DNA from: Mycobacterium sp. HUMS_12744610
GTDB taxonomy: Bacteria; Actinomycetota; Actinomycetes; Mycobacteriales; Mycobacteriaceae
Direction: 5' to 3'
Assembly (NCBI RefSeq): GCF_041206865.1
Contig: NZ_JBGEDP010000001.1
Coordinates: 1,984,001 to 2,048,000 of the forward strand
DNA: 64,000 nucleotides
A program made the position numbers and the translations under genes. This document shows positions 37,107 to 46,037 of this stretch, piece after piece (position 1 is the stretch's first letter; each line of letters starts with the position of its first letter). The notes beneath the pieces are model-generated. The model did not search any database. It was not told the origin of the DNA and was given only the letters and a program-made list of their open reading frames with translations.

Positions 37107-38260
37107 CGATGTTCTCCCAACACTTCCCGCGCGACCAGCATTCGCTGGACTTCGATGGTTCCCGACGCGACGGTGGCCGCCTGCGCATAGCGCCAATGGT
37201 CTTCGATTGCCCCGTGCAGCGGGGCAGACGATCCGCTGTCCAGGGCCGTCGGGCCGAGCGCGTCGAAGAGCAATTCCGCGACCTGCTGGTCGCAGGTGGT
37301 GGTGGCGATGCGCGCGGCGCTGGCCGCCGCGCCCGCCGCCGGGTCATCCTGCAGCGAGACGGCCCGATACGCCAGCAGCCTGGCCACCCGCAGATCGACC
37401 AGCGCCCGCACCCAGCGGGCGCGGATCGTCTCGGGCAGCGTGTCCCACTCGTCGCCGAGCCGGGCGCGCAGCCGGTCCAGCAGCGACTCGCAGCGCGCGT
37501 ACCGCGCGATGCCGACCCGTTCGAACGCCAGCGCTTCGCGCATCACCCGCCAGCCGTCGCCGGGCTCGCCGAGGACGTCCTCGGGAGAGGCCGCGACTTC
37601 GTCGAGGAACATCTCGTTGAGATGGTGCGGCCCCAGCATCGACGGGATCGGGCGGACGGTGAAGCCCGGCCGGTCCATCGGAATCAGAAAGAGGCTGAGC
37701 CGCTTGGACTTCGGGGCGTCGGGGTGGGTGCAGGCGGCCAGCACGCACCAGGACGCCATCTGCGCGTACGACGTCCACACCTTCTGGCCGGTGATTCGCC
37801 ACCCGTCGCCGTCGGGCACGGCGCGGGTACGCAACGACGCGAGGTCCGAGCCGGCCTCCGGCTCGGAGAAGCCCTGACACCAGATCACGTCGCCGGACGC
37901 GATGGCCGCCAGATGCTTGGCCTTCTGCTCGGCTGTGCCGTACCGCATCAGGGCCGGGCCGACCCAGTTGATTCCCATGTACTGCGGACCGCGCGGTTCG
38001 TGTCGCGCCCACATCTCCTCGCGCAACACCGTCTGCTGCCAGACCGAACCGCCACCGCCGCCATGCTCTTTCGGCCAGGCCAGGGCCAGCAGCCCTTCGG
38101 CGGCCAGCAGCTTGCAGAACGCCTCCGTGGTGGCCAGGTCTTGCGGGTCGTCGGTGCACGCCCCCAGAAAGTCCGCTGGGATGTGCTCGGATATCAACGT
38201 GCGCAACCGGTGTCGTAGCTGCTCGGCGTCGTCGCCGAGATCGTAGTCCATCTTCGTCAT
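37103..38260 (-). CDS. Acyl-CoA dehydrogenase (catalytic-type subunit)
   Basis: A 385-residue acyl-CoA dehydrogenase with ALAWPKEHGGGG, the flavin motif GFSEPEAGSDLASLRT and a C-terminal VASGTIEVQRMLVAREVLG in which the Glu of GTIEVQR is the likely catalytic base. ATG 38260 overlaps the stop of the upstream gene (ATGA); ATG 38251 is an internal alternative. With the short subunit after it, it should make an alpha2beta2 dehydrogenase. It belongs to a tightly overlapping operon from 40412 down to 34669. Confidence 0.9.
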   Translation of the reverse strand: MTKMDYDLGDDAEQLRHRLRTLISEHIPADFLGACTDDPQDLATTEAFCKLLAAEGLLALAWPKEHGGGGGSVWQQTVLREEMWARHEPRGPQYMGINWVGPALMRYGTAEQKAKHLAAIASGDVIWCQGFSEPEAGSDLASLRTRAVPDGDGWRITGQKVWTSYAQMASWCVLAACTHPDAPKSKRLSLFLIPMDRPGFTVRPIPSMLGPHHLNEMFLDEVAASPEDVLGEPGDGWRVMREALAFERVGIARYARCESLLDRLRARLGDEWDTLPETIRARWVRALVDLRVARLLAYRAVSLQDDPAAGAAASAARIATTTCDQQVAELLFDALGPTALDSGSSAPLHGAIEDHWRYAQAATVASGTIEVQRMLVAREVLGEHR

Positions 38261-39351
38261 CCCTTCGGCAACCCGAGCAGCCGCTCGGCGATGATGTTGC
38301 GTTGGACCTCCGAGGTTCCGCCGTAGATGGTGGCGGCCAGCGCGTCCTGGCGCTCGAACAGCAGATCGGGCTCCCCGGCCGAGCCGGGTCCGTGGGCGGC
38401 AGCGGCCAGCTCCCAAACCCGCTGCAGGGTCACGGATCCGAGTAGCTTGGAGATGTCGGCCTCCGGGCTGGGGCGCCCGGCCAGCTCGTTGTTCAGGGCG
38501 CGGTACCCGGTGGCGCGCAACGCCTCGGCGTCGCCGAGCAGCGCGCCGAGTTCGGTGTAGATGTCCGGGTCGCGCCCGCCCCGCGCCGCCTCGAGCCCGC
38601 GCTTGATCTCGACCCAGTTCATGATCCAGATCATCTGGCGCTCATGGTGTAGCGAGGACAACGCGACGTTCCAACCGCCGTTGAGCGGCCCCAGCAGGTT
38701 TGCGGCCGGCACCTCGACGTCGTCGAGGAAGACCTCGCAGAACGTCTCGTCCGAGATCGACGCCATCCGGATTGGCTCGATCCGCACGCCCGGGGAATGC
38801 AGGTCGAGGATCAGGCAGGAAATGCCACGGTGCTTTGGCGCCTCCGGGTCGGTGCGGGCATACAGGGTGCACCACCGTGATTCGTGTGCCTGCGTGGTCC
38901 AGATCTTGTGACCGGTGACCCGGAACAGGTCCCCGTCCCGCTCGGCCCGCGTGCGCAGCCCGGCGAAATCGGATCCGGCCTCCGGCTCGGACATCCCCAG
39001 CGCCCACCATTCGTCGCCGCGCAGCAGGGGAACCAGGAGGCGGTCGATCTGGTCGGGGGTGCCGAACTGGCGGATGCCGGGCGCGGCGACGTTGGGGCCG
39101 GCGATGTTGGGCAGCTTGGGTGCCGAGCGCAGGGCGGCCTCCAGCCGGACTTCCATCGCGTCGCGCAGACCCAGCGAGCGCCCGCCGTGCTCGCGCGGCC
39201 AGGTCGGCTGTATCCAGCCCGCTTCGAAGGCGGCGCGCTGGTAGTCACGTCGCAGCGCCAGGTCCCAGCGGTAGGTGCGGTAGTTGTCGTAGTAGTCGCC
39301 GGGCAGAAACCGCGTCAGCCAGGCGCCGAATTCCTCGACCACAGGGCTCAT
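38257..39351 (-). CDS. Acyl-CoA dehydrogenase (catalytic-type subunit)
   Basis: A 364-residue acyl-CoA dehydrogenase: IQPTWPREHGGR, flavin motif GMSEPEAGSDFAGLRT and YGGTSEVQRNIIAERLLGLP with the catalytic Glu at the family position. Its start (ATG 39351) overlaps the preceding gene's stop, and its stop overlaps the next start. The gene before it (39348-40412) is a partner-type subunit, so this makes the second dehydrogenase pair of the operon. Two pairs in one operon suggest two successive beta-oxidation rounds or two chain lengths of one substrate. Confidence 0.9.
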   Translation of the reverse strand: MSPVVEEFGAWLTRFLPGDYYDNYRTYRWDLALRRDYQRAAFEAGWIQPTWPREHGGRSLGLRDAMEVRLEAALRSAPKLPNIAGPNVAAPGIRQFGTPDQIDRLLVPLLRGDEWWALGMSEPEAGSDFAGLRTRAERDGDLFRVTGHKIWTTQAHESRWCTLYARTDPEAPKHRGISCLILDLHSPGVRIEPIRMASISDETFCEVFLDDVEVPAANLLGPLNGGWNVALSSLHHERQMIWIMNWVEIKRGLEAARGGRDPDIYTELGALLGDAEALRATGYRALNNELAGRPSPEADISKLLGSVTLQRVWELAAAAHGPGSAGEPDLLFERQDALAATIYGGTSEVQRNIIAERLLGLPKG

Positions 39352-40412
39352 TCCGCGCCTCCCGCAAAGCGGCGGCCCACCTCGTGGTAGAGCGCGCGAC
39401 TGTCGCCGAGCATCGCCGCGCACTGCCAGGCGTGCCGGACGTAGAGGTGGATGTCGTGTTCCCAGGTCTGCCCCAGGGCGCCGTGCACCTGGACCGCGGT
39501 GCGCGCGCAGGTGACCGCCGCGTCGCCGGCCGCCGCCTTGGCCAGTGCCGCGGCGGTCCAGGCATCCGCGGGACCGGTGTCCGGGTCGCCGAGCCGGGCG
39601 GCCGCCGCGTAGGTGAGGCTGCGGGCGCGTTCCACGGCGACGTAGTTGTCGGCCAGTGCGTGCTTGATTCCCTGGAACGCGCCGATCGGCGTGCCGAACT
39701 GGCGGCGCGTCTTGGCGTGCTCGACGGCGCGGTGCAACGCGGCGCCCGCCACCCCGACCAGGTCGGCGGCCGCGGCCACCAGCGGCGTGGCGAGGGCCGA
39801 TTCGACGCCCGCCGAGCTCAGGGGCGCGGTGGCCAGCGGCTCGGCGTCGACGTCGACGTCGGCGACGGGTTGTGCGGGGTCGGTGGACTCGCCCGCCGCT
39901 GCGGTCACCCCGTCGCCGCAGCGCGCCACGGCCGCCACGAACCCGTCGCCGGCATCGGCCAGCGTGACGAGGAACTCGGCGCGCGGCAGGTTGGGGACCG
40001 CGACTGCGCGTCCGCGCAGGCGTCCGTTGTGCAGCGCCATCGGGGCCCCGGGCAGCCGGGCGCCGGGGGAGTGGACCGCCAGGGTCGCGACGGCACCGCC
40101 GGCGATCTCGGCGAGCACGGAGTCGAGGCCGGTGCCGCGCAGCGCGCCCGCGGCCAGGCCGACGCTGCTCAGCAACGGGATCGGCGCGATCGCGGCGCCG
40201 CATTCCTCGAGGACCACCGCCAATTCGACGGGGCCGTAGTCGCCGGCCGCCAGTTCGGTCCAGCCCAGCCCGACGACCGTCTTCCACAGGCTGCGCCAGC
40301 GGTCGGGGTCGGTCAGGGCTTGGTGGGCGGCGTCGGGTGGGCACTCGGTGCGCAGGACGTCGCGCACGGCGTCGCGCAGCGACAGCTGGTCCGAGTTCAG
40401 GCCGACGTCCAT
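39348..40412 (-). CDS. Acyl-CoA dehydrogenase (partner-type subunit)
   Basis: A 354-residue member without the TEPxxGSD motif and without the GGTxE Glu. The C-terminal QVHGALGQTWEHDIHLYVRH matches the partner subunits of mycobacterial two-gene dehydrogenases. It is the first gene of the operon running to 34669. The 29-base gap to the upstream SDR gene holds the motif ATACTAAAGATAGCC (40425-40439), so this start at 40412 probably has its own promoter. The ATG is 12 bases from that motif, so the transcript could be almost leaderless. Confidence 0.88.
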   Translation of the reverse strand: MDVGLNSDQLSLRDAVRDVLRTECPPDAAHQALTDPDRWRSLWKTVVGLGWTELAAGDYGPVELAVVLEECGAAIAPIPLLSSVGLAAGALRGTGLDSVLAEIAGGAVATLAVHSPGARLPGAPMALHNGRLRGRAVAVPNLPRAEFLVTLADAGDGFVAAVARCGDGVTAAAGESTDPAQPVADVDVDAEPLATAPLSSAGVESALATPLVAAAADLVGVAGAALHRAVEHAKTRRQFGTPIGAFQGIKHALADNYVAVERARSLTYAAAARLGDPDTGPADAWTAAALAKAAAGDAAVTCARTAVQVHGALGQTWEHDIHLYVRHAWQCAAMLGDSRALYHEVGRRFAGGAE

Positions 40413-40424
40413 AAGACCTCTAAC

Positions 40425-40439
40425 ATACTAAAGATAGCC
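40425..40439. promoter_or_regulatory. Cluster-2 motif copy 1 (ATACTAAAGATAGCC)
   Basis: This 15-mer lies just upstream of the dehydrogenase operon. Copies at 42065-42079 and 45981-45995 share 11 invariant positions (ATNSTAWARATAGCC). It may be the operator of the GntR-type regulator encoded at 41181-42014, or a shared -10 region. Confidence 0.5.
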
Positions 40440-40441
40440 AG

Positions 40442-41170
40442 CTAAGGGGACGGGTCGGCGGCGGCCGCGCGCCGCCGGGCCTCGGTGGGGACGATCGGCG
40501 GCCGCGCGAAGGGGCCCCGCCGCACCGCACCGAGCCGGATCTCCGGCAGGTCGACCGACGGGTCGACGGTGTCGAGCCAGGCGACCGTCGCCGCGACATC
40601 GGACGCCTGGATCGCGTACATCTCGAACGGAACGTCCTGGAGCATCTCGGTTTCCACCGGACCCGGCGTGACGAGGTGGACGCTGATACCGTCCCGATCG
40701 ACTTCGAGCGCCAGCGCCCGGGCGAACGCGTTGACTCCGGCCTTGGACGCCGAGTAGGCGGTGCGGCCCGGCATCGGCTCGTGCGCCGCCGATGACGAGA
40801 CGAACACCAGCCGCGAACCGGCGCGCATCCGGGGCAGCACCGCGGCGGTCACCACGAAGCACGAGTCCAGGTTCGCCGACATGATGTCGCGCCACTGCGC
40901 AAACGTCTGCTTGCGCGCGTAGGTCCCGCCCAACGTGCCCGCCGCGTGGACCACGAGGTCGATCGAGTTCAAAACCGCGATCGCGGAGGCGAATCCGTCG
41001 CCGTCCGAGGCGTCCGCCGCGATGTGACGCGCACCGATCTCCACGGCGGCCGTCCGCAGCGGGGCTTCGCGCCGGGCCACCAGCACGACGTCGTACCCGA
41101 GCTCGCAGAGCCTGCGCCCGCATTCCTTCCCGATCCCGCCGCTGCCGCCGGTCACCAGCGCGGTTCTCAC
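40442..41170 (-). CDS. Short-chain dehydrogenase/reductase
   Basis: A 242-residue classical SDR: TGGSGGIG near the N-terminus, VVHAAGTLGG (the NAG strand), catalytic Ser in VFVSSSAAHE, YSASK (YxxxK), and VTPGPVETEM. I start at GTG 41170 (VRTALVTGGSG), 10 bases after the regulator gene stop; the frame is open upstream, but that part has no SDR sequence. Arg after the second strand (VARRE) suggests NADP. It probably acts on a ketone or hydroxyl intermediate in the same cluster and is co-transcribed with the GntR gene. Confidence 0.88.
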   Translation of the reverse strand: MRTALVTGGSGGIGKECGRRLCELGYDVVLVARREAPLRTAAVEIGARHIAADASDGDGFASAIAVLNSIDLVVHAAGTLGGTYARKQTFAQWRDIMSANLDSCFVVTAAVLPRMRAGSRLVFVSSSAAHEPMPGRTAYSASKAGVNAFARALALEVDRDGISVHLVTPGPVETEMLQDVPFEMYAIQASDVAATVAWLDTVDPSVDLPEIRLGAVRRGPFARPPIVPTEARRRAAAADPSP

Positions 41171-41180
41171 GGGGCGGCCT

Positions 41181-42014
41181 TCAGGAGCGCCGCAAGTCCC
41201 GCGGGCGGGACTCCAAGCGGGAGAACGCTTGCGGCGACAGCGCATTGATCCGCTGACCGGATGCCCCGGACAGCACGTAGGTCTGGGTGTCGGCGAGGTG
41301 GCGGCCCGCGATGCGGCGGGCCCGGTCGACGTCGCCCTCGGCGATCGTCTCGGCCAGTTTGACGTGGGTGTTCAGCACCGCGCGGCGCTTGGCCAACGAG
41401 GGGTAGGTGCCGCGCGCCGCACTCTCGTCGGCCCACTGCCGTTCGTGGCCGGTCCACAGGGTCTCCAGGCTGCCCACGACCGCGATGATGGTGTGGTTCC
41501 CGCAGCCGCGGACGATGAGATCGTGGAACTGGCGGCCGATTTCGGTGAACCGCCGGCCATCGTCGAGATGCTCGGCCATGGCATCGTTGACCCGCTTGAG
41601 CTCGGGGACCAAGGTGTCGGCCCGGTCCGGCCGTTGGGCCGCCAGTGCGGCGCAGGCCGGTTCGAGCTCCTGCAGCGCCATGCCCAGGTCGGCGACCTCG
41701 ACGGACTCGCTCTGCAGCAACAGGCCCAGCATGTAGGCCGCGCTGGTTTTCGCCGGGGCGTGCACGACGGCGCCGCCCCTGTTGCCCCGGCGCACCGACA
41801 CCAGCCCCTCGGTTTCCAGGATCCGAAGCGCTTCCCGCAGCGACACCAGGCTGACGTTGAACTGTTCGACGAGCACCTCTTGGCGCGGCAGCAGATCGCC
41901 GTCGGCGAGCTCGCCGTCGACGATCTGGCGACGCAACTCGTCGGCCACGATCTCGGCGATCCGCGGCGCCGACAGCCGGCGGCGGGAGTCAGGTGCAATT
42001 CCCAAGGCGGTCAT
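41181..42014 (-). CDS. GntR/FadR-family transcriptional regulator
   Basis: A 277-residue regulator with an N-terminal winged helix (LLPRQEVLVEQFNVSLVSLR, LRILETEGLVSVRRGNRGG) and a C-terminal FCD ligand domain with the expected His residues (ADLGMALQELEPACAALAA, FHDLIVRGCGN, NTHVKLAETIAEGD). FCD members often bind acids or acyl-CoA with a metal. It is divergent from the fused CoA transferase, and the 67-base gap contains an inverted GCTATTT/AAATAGC pair (42050-42078). It is the natural candidate to bind the three shared motif copies in this cluster and to control it in response to an acyl-CoA. Confidence 0.9.
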   Translation of the reverse strand: MTALGIAPDSRRRLSAPRIAEIVADELRRQIVDGELADGDLLPRQEVLVEQFNVSLVSLREALRILETEGLVSVRRGNRGGAVVHAPAKTSAAYMLGLLLQSESVEVADLGMALQELEPACAALAAQRPDRADTLVPELKRVNDAMAEHLDDGRRFTEIGRQFHDLIVRGCGNHTIIAVVGSLETLWTGHERQWADESAARGTYPSLAKRRAVLNTHVKLAETIAEGDVDRARRIAGRHLADTQTYVLSGASGQRINALSPQAFSRLESRPRDLRRS

Positions 42015-42049
42015 CCGATCCTCGCAGCCAAGTCCACTCCACAGGCTCA

Positions 42050-42079
42050 GCTATTTTAGCAGTAATGGTATAAATAGCC
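42050..42079. promoter_or_regulatory. Cluster-2 motif copy 2 within an inverted repeat
   Basis: GCTATTT (42050-42056) and AAATAGC (42072-42078) form a spaced inverted repeat; the right part is the 15-mer ATGGTATAAATAGCC (42065-42079). TATAAAT at 42069-42075 could also be the -10 for a leaderless GTG start at 42082. The site is in the divergent promoter of the regulator itself, where an autoregulatory operator is expected. Confidence 0.55.
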
Positions 42080-42081
42080 GG

Positions 42082-44466
42082 GTGAGCTGCGGGTCCAACT
42101 GCCGCCCGACACCGCTGGCCGAGTTGCGTGTCGTCGAGATCAGCGACCGGATCGCCGGCGGCTACTGCGGGAAGCTGCTGGCCGACGCCGGTGCGCAGGT
42201 GCGCAAAATCGAGCCACCCCAAGGGGACTGGCTGCGACGCTACTCCGCCGGCTGCGCACCGGTCGCCGAGGGTGATGCACCGTTGTTCAGTTACCTCAAC
42301 GCGGGCAAGCAGAGCATGACCTTCGCGCCGGATTCGGAACGCTATCGTGCCGAACTGGCCGCCGCCGACGTCGTGGTCGTCACCGCCGACCGGGCGCGGG
42401 CCGCGGCGCTGGGGATCGATCCGCGGCGGCTGCTGGCCGACTCCCCGCACGCGATCGTCGTCACCATCTCGGACTTCGGCTGGAGCGGGCCGTACGCCGG
42501 GCGCGCTGCCAGTGAGCTGACGCTGCAGGCCTGGGCGGGCTCGCCGGGGTTTCGTGGTGACCCCGCCGGGCCGCCCATCTCGATCGGCGGCGACCTGGGC
42601 GAGTACATGGGCGGCGTGTACGCCGCGTTCGGCGCGCTGGCCGTGGGCCGCCGCGTCGCGCGCGGCGGCCCCGGCGAGCACCTCGACCTGTCCATGCTCG
42701 AGGCGATGACGGCGATGCAGAGCAGCGAATGGTTGCACTCGCAGCTGCTGCGGCGGCCGCCGATCCGGCGCACCCTGGAGGTGCCCTCGATCGAACCGGC
42801 CAAGGACGGCTACGTCGGCATCACCATGGTCACCGGCCAGCAGTGGCTCGACTTCGTCGCGATGGTCGGGTGTCCGGAGCTCGAGGAGATCGAGCAGCTG
42901 CGTTTTCAGATCGGCCGGTGGGAATACCGCGACTTCATCCGCGAACGGATCGGTCCGTGGCTGGCCGAGCGCACCGTGGCGGAGGTCGTCGAGCTGGGGC
43001 AGCTGTTCCGGCTGCCGATCGCGGCGCTGGGCAACGGCTCGACGATTCGCGACACCGAATACGTGCGCGAACGCGGCGCGTTCGTGTCCAACCCGGCGGG
43101 TTTTCACCAGCCCCGTCCGCCGTGGCTGATGTCGGTGTGCGCGCCCGCGCCGCCGCGTGCCACCGCCGCTGCCGGCGCCGACAACGACGAGGCGCCTTGG
43201 CTGCCAAGGGAAACCACCACCGGCGCGGCGTCGCACGAGTTGCCCCTGGAGGGCGTGCGCATCATCGATCTGACCGCGTTCTGGACCGGTCCCGCCGCCA
43301 CCCATCTGCTGGCGGCGTTCGGCGCCGACGTCGTCAAGGTGGAGTCGATCCAGCGTCCCGACGGCATCCGGTATTCGGGCGGGATGCGCACCGACGTCGA
43401 CGACTGGTGGGAGTACGGGTGGGTGTTCCACGCGATGAACACCAACAAGCGTTCGGTCACACTGGATCTGGGCTCGGAGCAGGGACGTGCCGCGTTCCGT
43501 GCGATGGCCGCCGGAGCCGACGTCGTGATCGAGAACTTCTCGCCCCGGGTGATGGACCACTTCGGCCTCACCGCCGACGTGCTGCTGCAGGCCAACCCCG
43601 AGCTCGTCGTCGCCCGGATGCCCGCGTTCGGGCTGGACGGCCCGTGGCGCGACCGGGTCGGATTCGCCCCGACCATGGAGCAGATCGCCGGACTGGCCTG
43701 GGTGACCGGACTGCCCGAGACGCCCCCGGTGACGCCGCGCGGCGCCTGCGATCCGCTGGCCGGCGTGCACGCCGCCTTCGCCGTGCTGGCCGCGCTGGGT
43801 TTCGCCGAACGGACGGGCACCGGCCAGCTGGTCGAACTGCCGATGGTCGAAACGGTGCTCAACGCCACCGCGATCCAGGCGATCGAATACGAGGTCTTCG
43901 GCGTCACGCTGGGCCGGCGGGGCAACAGCGGCCATGGCGGGTCGATCCAGAACATCTACCGCTGCGCCGGGGACGACGACGAATGGATCGCGGTCACCGT
44001 GCGCGACCACGGGCAGTGGCGCGCGCTGGTCGAGGTGATGGGACACCCGGACTGGTGCGACGAGACGATGTCCACGGCCGCGGGCCGGCAGCAGATCGCC
44101 GACGACATCGATCGCCGGCTGGGCGCGTGGTTCGCCGGGCAGCCCCGCGATGCGACGGTGGAGCGACTGGCCGGCGCGGGCATTCCCGCCGCGCCCGTGG
44201 TGTCGCCGTCGTTGGTGACCGAGAACCCGCAACTGCTGGCGCGGGGATTCTTCCAGCCGCTCGAGCATGCGAGCATCGGTGCGGCCCTGTATCCCTGCCC
44301 GCCGTTCGCCTTGCTCGCCGGCCAGGACAGGTGGCTGCGGCGTCCGCCGCCGCGGCTGGGTGAGCACAATGGGGAGGTGCTGCGCGAGCGGTGCGGGCTG
44401 ACCGACGAACAACTGGAGACCCTGGCAGGCAACGGGGTGATAGGGACCCGGCCCAAGGGGCTGTGA
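42082..44466 (+). CDS. Fused double CaiB/BaiF (class III) CoA transferase
   Basis: A 794-residue protein with two complete class III CoA-transferase domains in tandem. The first (about 15-355) opens with LRVVEISDRIAGGYCGKLLA; the second (about 386-794) opens with VRIIDLTAFWTGPAATHLLA and has the usual GADVVKVES, NTNKRSVTLDL and ARMPAFGLDGPW segments. Single-domain members are ~400 residues and form interlocked dimers, so the fusion probably makes an internal heterodimer; the second domain looks closer to the family. GTG 42082 is chosen for its position seven bases after a TATAAAT box. Expected role: CoA transfer or epimerisation of a branched acid. Confidence 0.88.
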   Translation: MSCGSNCRPTPLAELRVVEISDRIAGGYCGKLLADAGAQVRKIEPPQGDWLRRYSAGCAPVAEGDAPLFSYLNAGKQSMTFAPDSERYRAELAAADVVVVTADRARAAALGIDPRRLLADSPHAIVVTISDFGWSGPYAGRAASELTLQAWAGSPGFRGDPAGPPISIGGDLGEYMGGVYAAFGALAVGRRVARGGPGEHLDLSMLEAMTAMQSSEWLHSQLLRRPPIRRTLEVPSIEPAKDGYVGITMVTGQQWLDFVAMVGCPELEEIEQLRFQIGRWEYRDFIRERIGPWLAERTVAEVVELGQLFRLPIAALGNGSTIRDTEYVRERGAFVSNPAGFHQPRPPWLMSVCAPAPPRATAAAGADNDEAPWLPRETTTGAASHELPLEGVRIIDLTAFWTGPAATHLLAAFGADVVKVESIQRPDGIRYSGGMRTDVDDWWEYGWVFHAMNTNKRSVTLDLGSEQGRAAFRAMAAGADVVIENFSPRVMDHFGLTADVLLQANPELVVARMPAFGLDGPWRDRVGFAPTMEQIAGLAWVTGLPETPPVTPRGACDPLAGVHAAFAVLAALGFAERTGTGQLVELPMVETVLNATAIQAIEYEVFGVTLGRRGNSGHGGSIQNIYRCAGDDDEWIAVTVRDHGQWRALVEVMGHPDWCDETMSTAAGRQQIADDIDRRLGAWFAGQPRDATVERLAGAGIPAAPVVSPSLVTENPQLLARGFFQPLEHASIGAALYPCPPFALLAGQDRWLRRPPPRLGEHNGEVLRERCGLTDEQLETLAGNGVIGTRPKGL

Positions 44467-44481
44467 GGAAGGAGGCATTCG

Positions 44482-44673
44482 ATGCGCGTGACCGTCGACG
44501 GGACCCTGTGTGAGGCCAACGGCTTCTGCGAGTCGCTCGCCCCGGAGGTGTTCGAACTCGGTGACGCCGACGTGGTGCAGATCGCCGACGGCCCGGTGCC
44601 GCCGCGGCTGGAGATCGACGTGCGCGCCGCGGTGGACCAGTGCCCCAAGGCGGCGCTGCGGCTGATCGACTGA
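44482..44673 (+). CDS. Small 3Fe-4S-type ferredoxin
   Basis: A 63-residue ferredoxin with the mycobacterial P450-partner motif C-x5-C-xn-CP: Cys10 and Cys16 in CEANGFC and Cys54 in QCPKAAL. Three ligands fit a 3Fe-4S cluster or an unusual 4Fe-4S cluster. GAAGGAGG precedes ATG 44482, 15 bases after the CoA-transferase stop. It is convergent with the P450 gene at 44675, its probable electron acceptor; the two genes almost touch tail to tail. Confidence 0.9.
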   Translation: MRVTVDGTLCEANGFCESLAPEVFELGDADVVQIADGPVPPRLEIDVRAAVDQCPKAALRLID

Positions 44674-44674
44674 G

Positions 44675-45922
44675 CTACCGGCGCTCGGTCAGCGAGATCG
44701 GCATCTCGTCGTAGATCGACATGTTGGTGGTCAAATTCGGGTAGGCCACCTTGGCCGGACCCAGGGCGATGTCGTCGCAGCGCAGCAGCTCGTCGAAGAC
44801 CGCGCGAAGCTCCGCCCGCGCCAGCATGGCGCCCAGGCAGTGGTGCGGCCCGCCACCGCCGAAGGCCACCTGCGGGTTGGGCCGGCGGCCGATGTCGAAG
44901 GTGAACGGGTCGGGGAAGACCTCCTCGTCGCGGTTCGCCGAGCGCAGCATCGACACCACCCGCTCGCCCGCGGGTATGTGCAGGCCGTCCATTTCGACGT
45001 CGACCTTGGTGGTGCGGGCCCAGTACGCCACCGGTGAGGCCCAGCGCAGCACCTCCTCGACGGCGGTCGAGCGCACCGCCTCCTCGGCACGGTAGCGCTC
45101 CATCTGCCCGGGGTTGGCCACGAACGCCTGCAGCCCGCCCGCCAGCGCGTTCTTCGTGGTGTCGCTGCCGGCGAAGGTCAGCACGAAGAAGAAGAACTCG
45201 AGTTCGTTGGGCGGCAGGCTGAATCGCTCGCCGTCCTCGCCGGTGATCACCGCGGTCGCCAGCGTGCTCCAGATGTCATCGGCCGGGTTGCGGCGCTTTT
45301 CCGCGGTGAGCTCCATCGCGTAGCCGAAAATCGTTGCGTACAGATCGCTGTAGTCCTGCCGGCTCGGCCGCTGTGCGGGCGAGTTGGCCTGCAAGATGCG
45401 GTCCAGGCAGTCGAAGATTCGTGGCCGGTCATCGTCCGGTATGCCGATGATGTCGCCGATGACCGTCATCGGCAGGGCGTCGGCGACGTCCGCGATCCAG
45501 TCGCCACCGCCGCCGGCGAGCAGGCCGTCGATCATCCGCGCGGCACGCGCCCGGATGCCGTCCACGAGTTTGGCGATCCCGCGGGGGTTGAACGCGTTCG
45601 AGATGATTTTGCGGCGCTTGTTCAGTTCCGGGGGGTCCATGTTGATGATCGTGGGATACGACGCGAACATCCCGACCGGCTGGATCAACGGGCCGTCGGT
45701 CGCGGTGAACGAGTCGACGTCGCGGTGCAGGCGCACCGCGTGCCGGTGTTTGGTGGCCACCCAGAACCCGCGCTGGACCGTCCCGGAAAACACACGCGCG
45801 ACGCCCGGGGTGGGCTCGTGCCGGAAAAGCGGTTGGCTGCGGCGCAGTTCGGTGAAAATTTCATCGGGAAAACCATTGCGCCACAATGCGAAATCGGAGA
45901 GATCCACTGCGACAGCCGCCAT
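44675..45922 (-). CDS. Cytochrome P450
   Basis: A 415-residue P450 with I-helix AGSDTT, K-helix EEVLR and heme loop FGGGGPHHCLG, with the Cys ligand near residue 362. The GGGGPH form of the loop is typical of the sterol and fatty acid side-chain oxidising P450s CYP124, CYP125 and CYP142, so terminal hydroxylation of a branched or sterol-like chain is a fair guess. ATG 45922 is preceded by the motif copy at 45981-45995. The ferredoxin gene at 44482 is the likely redox partner. Confidence 0.9.
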   Translation of the reverse strand: MAAVAVDLSDFALWRNGFPDEIFTELRRSQPLFRHEPTPGVARVFSGTVQRGFWVATKHRHAVRLHRDVDSFTATDGPLIQPVGMFASYPTIINMDPPELNKRRKIISNAFNPRGIAKLVDGIRARAARMIDGLLAGGGGDWIADVADALPMTVIGDIIGIPDDDRPRIFDCLDRILQANSPAQRPSRQDYSDLYATIFGYAMELTAEKRRNPADDIWSTLATAVITGEDGERFSLPPNELEFFFFVLTFAGSDTTKNALAGGLQAFVANPGQMERYRAEEAVRSTAVEEVLRWASPVAYWARTTKVDVEMDGLHIPAGERVVSMLRSANRDEEVFPDPFTFDIGRRPNPQVAFGGGGPHHCLGAMLARAELRAVFDELLRCDDIALGPAKVAYPNLTTNMSIYDEMPISLTERR

Positions 45923-45980
45923 GGGAAACCTCGTTCCGGCCGGAGCGTTCCCGCCCGCTCGTTGACGTTCAATGCTTAAA

Positions 45981-45995
45981 ATAGTAAAAATAGCC
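45981..45995. promoter_or_regulatory. Cluster-2 motif copy 3 (ATAGTAAAAATAGCC)
   Basis: The site lies in the 115-base divergent region between the P450 gene (start 45922) and the Rieske gene (start 46038). It shares ATNSTAWARATAGCC with 40425-40439 and 42065-42079. Confidence 0.5.
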
Positions 45996-46037
45996 CTAGT
46001 CGTCGAACCGTCCTAGCCCCAGACGAGCGGAGTGCTC

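Noticed and set aside
45922..45995. Possible KstR-type sterol operator before the P450 gene
   Set aside because: The AT-rich sequence here does not contain the paired AAC/GTT arms expected for KstR; it fits the local three-copy motif better.
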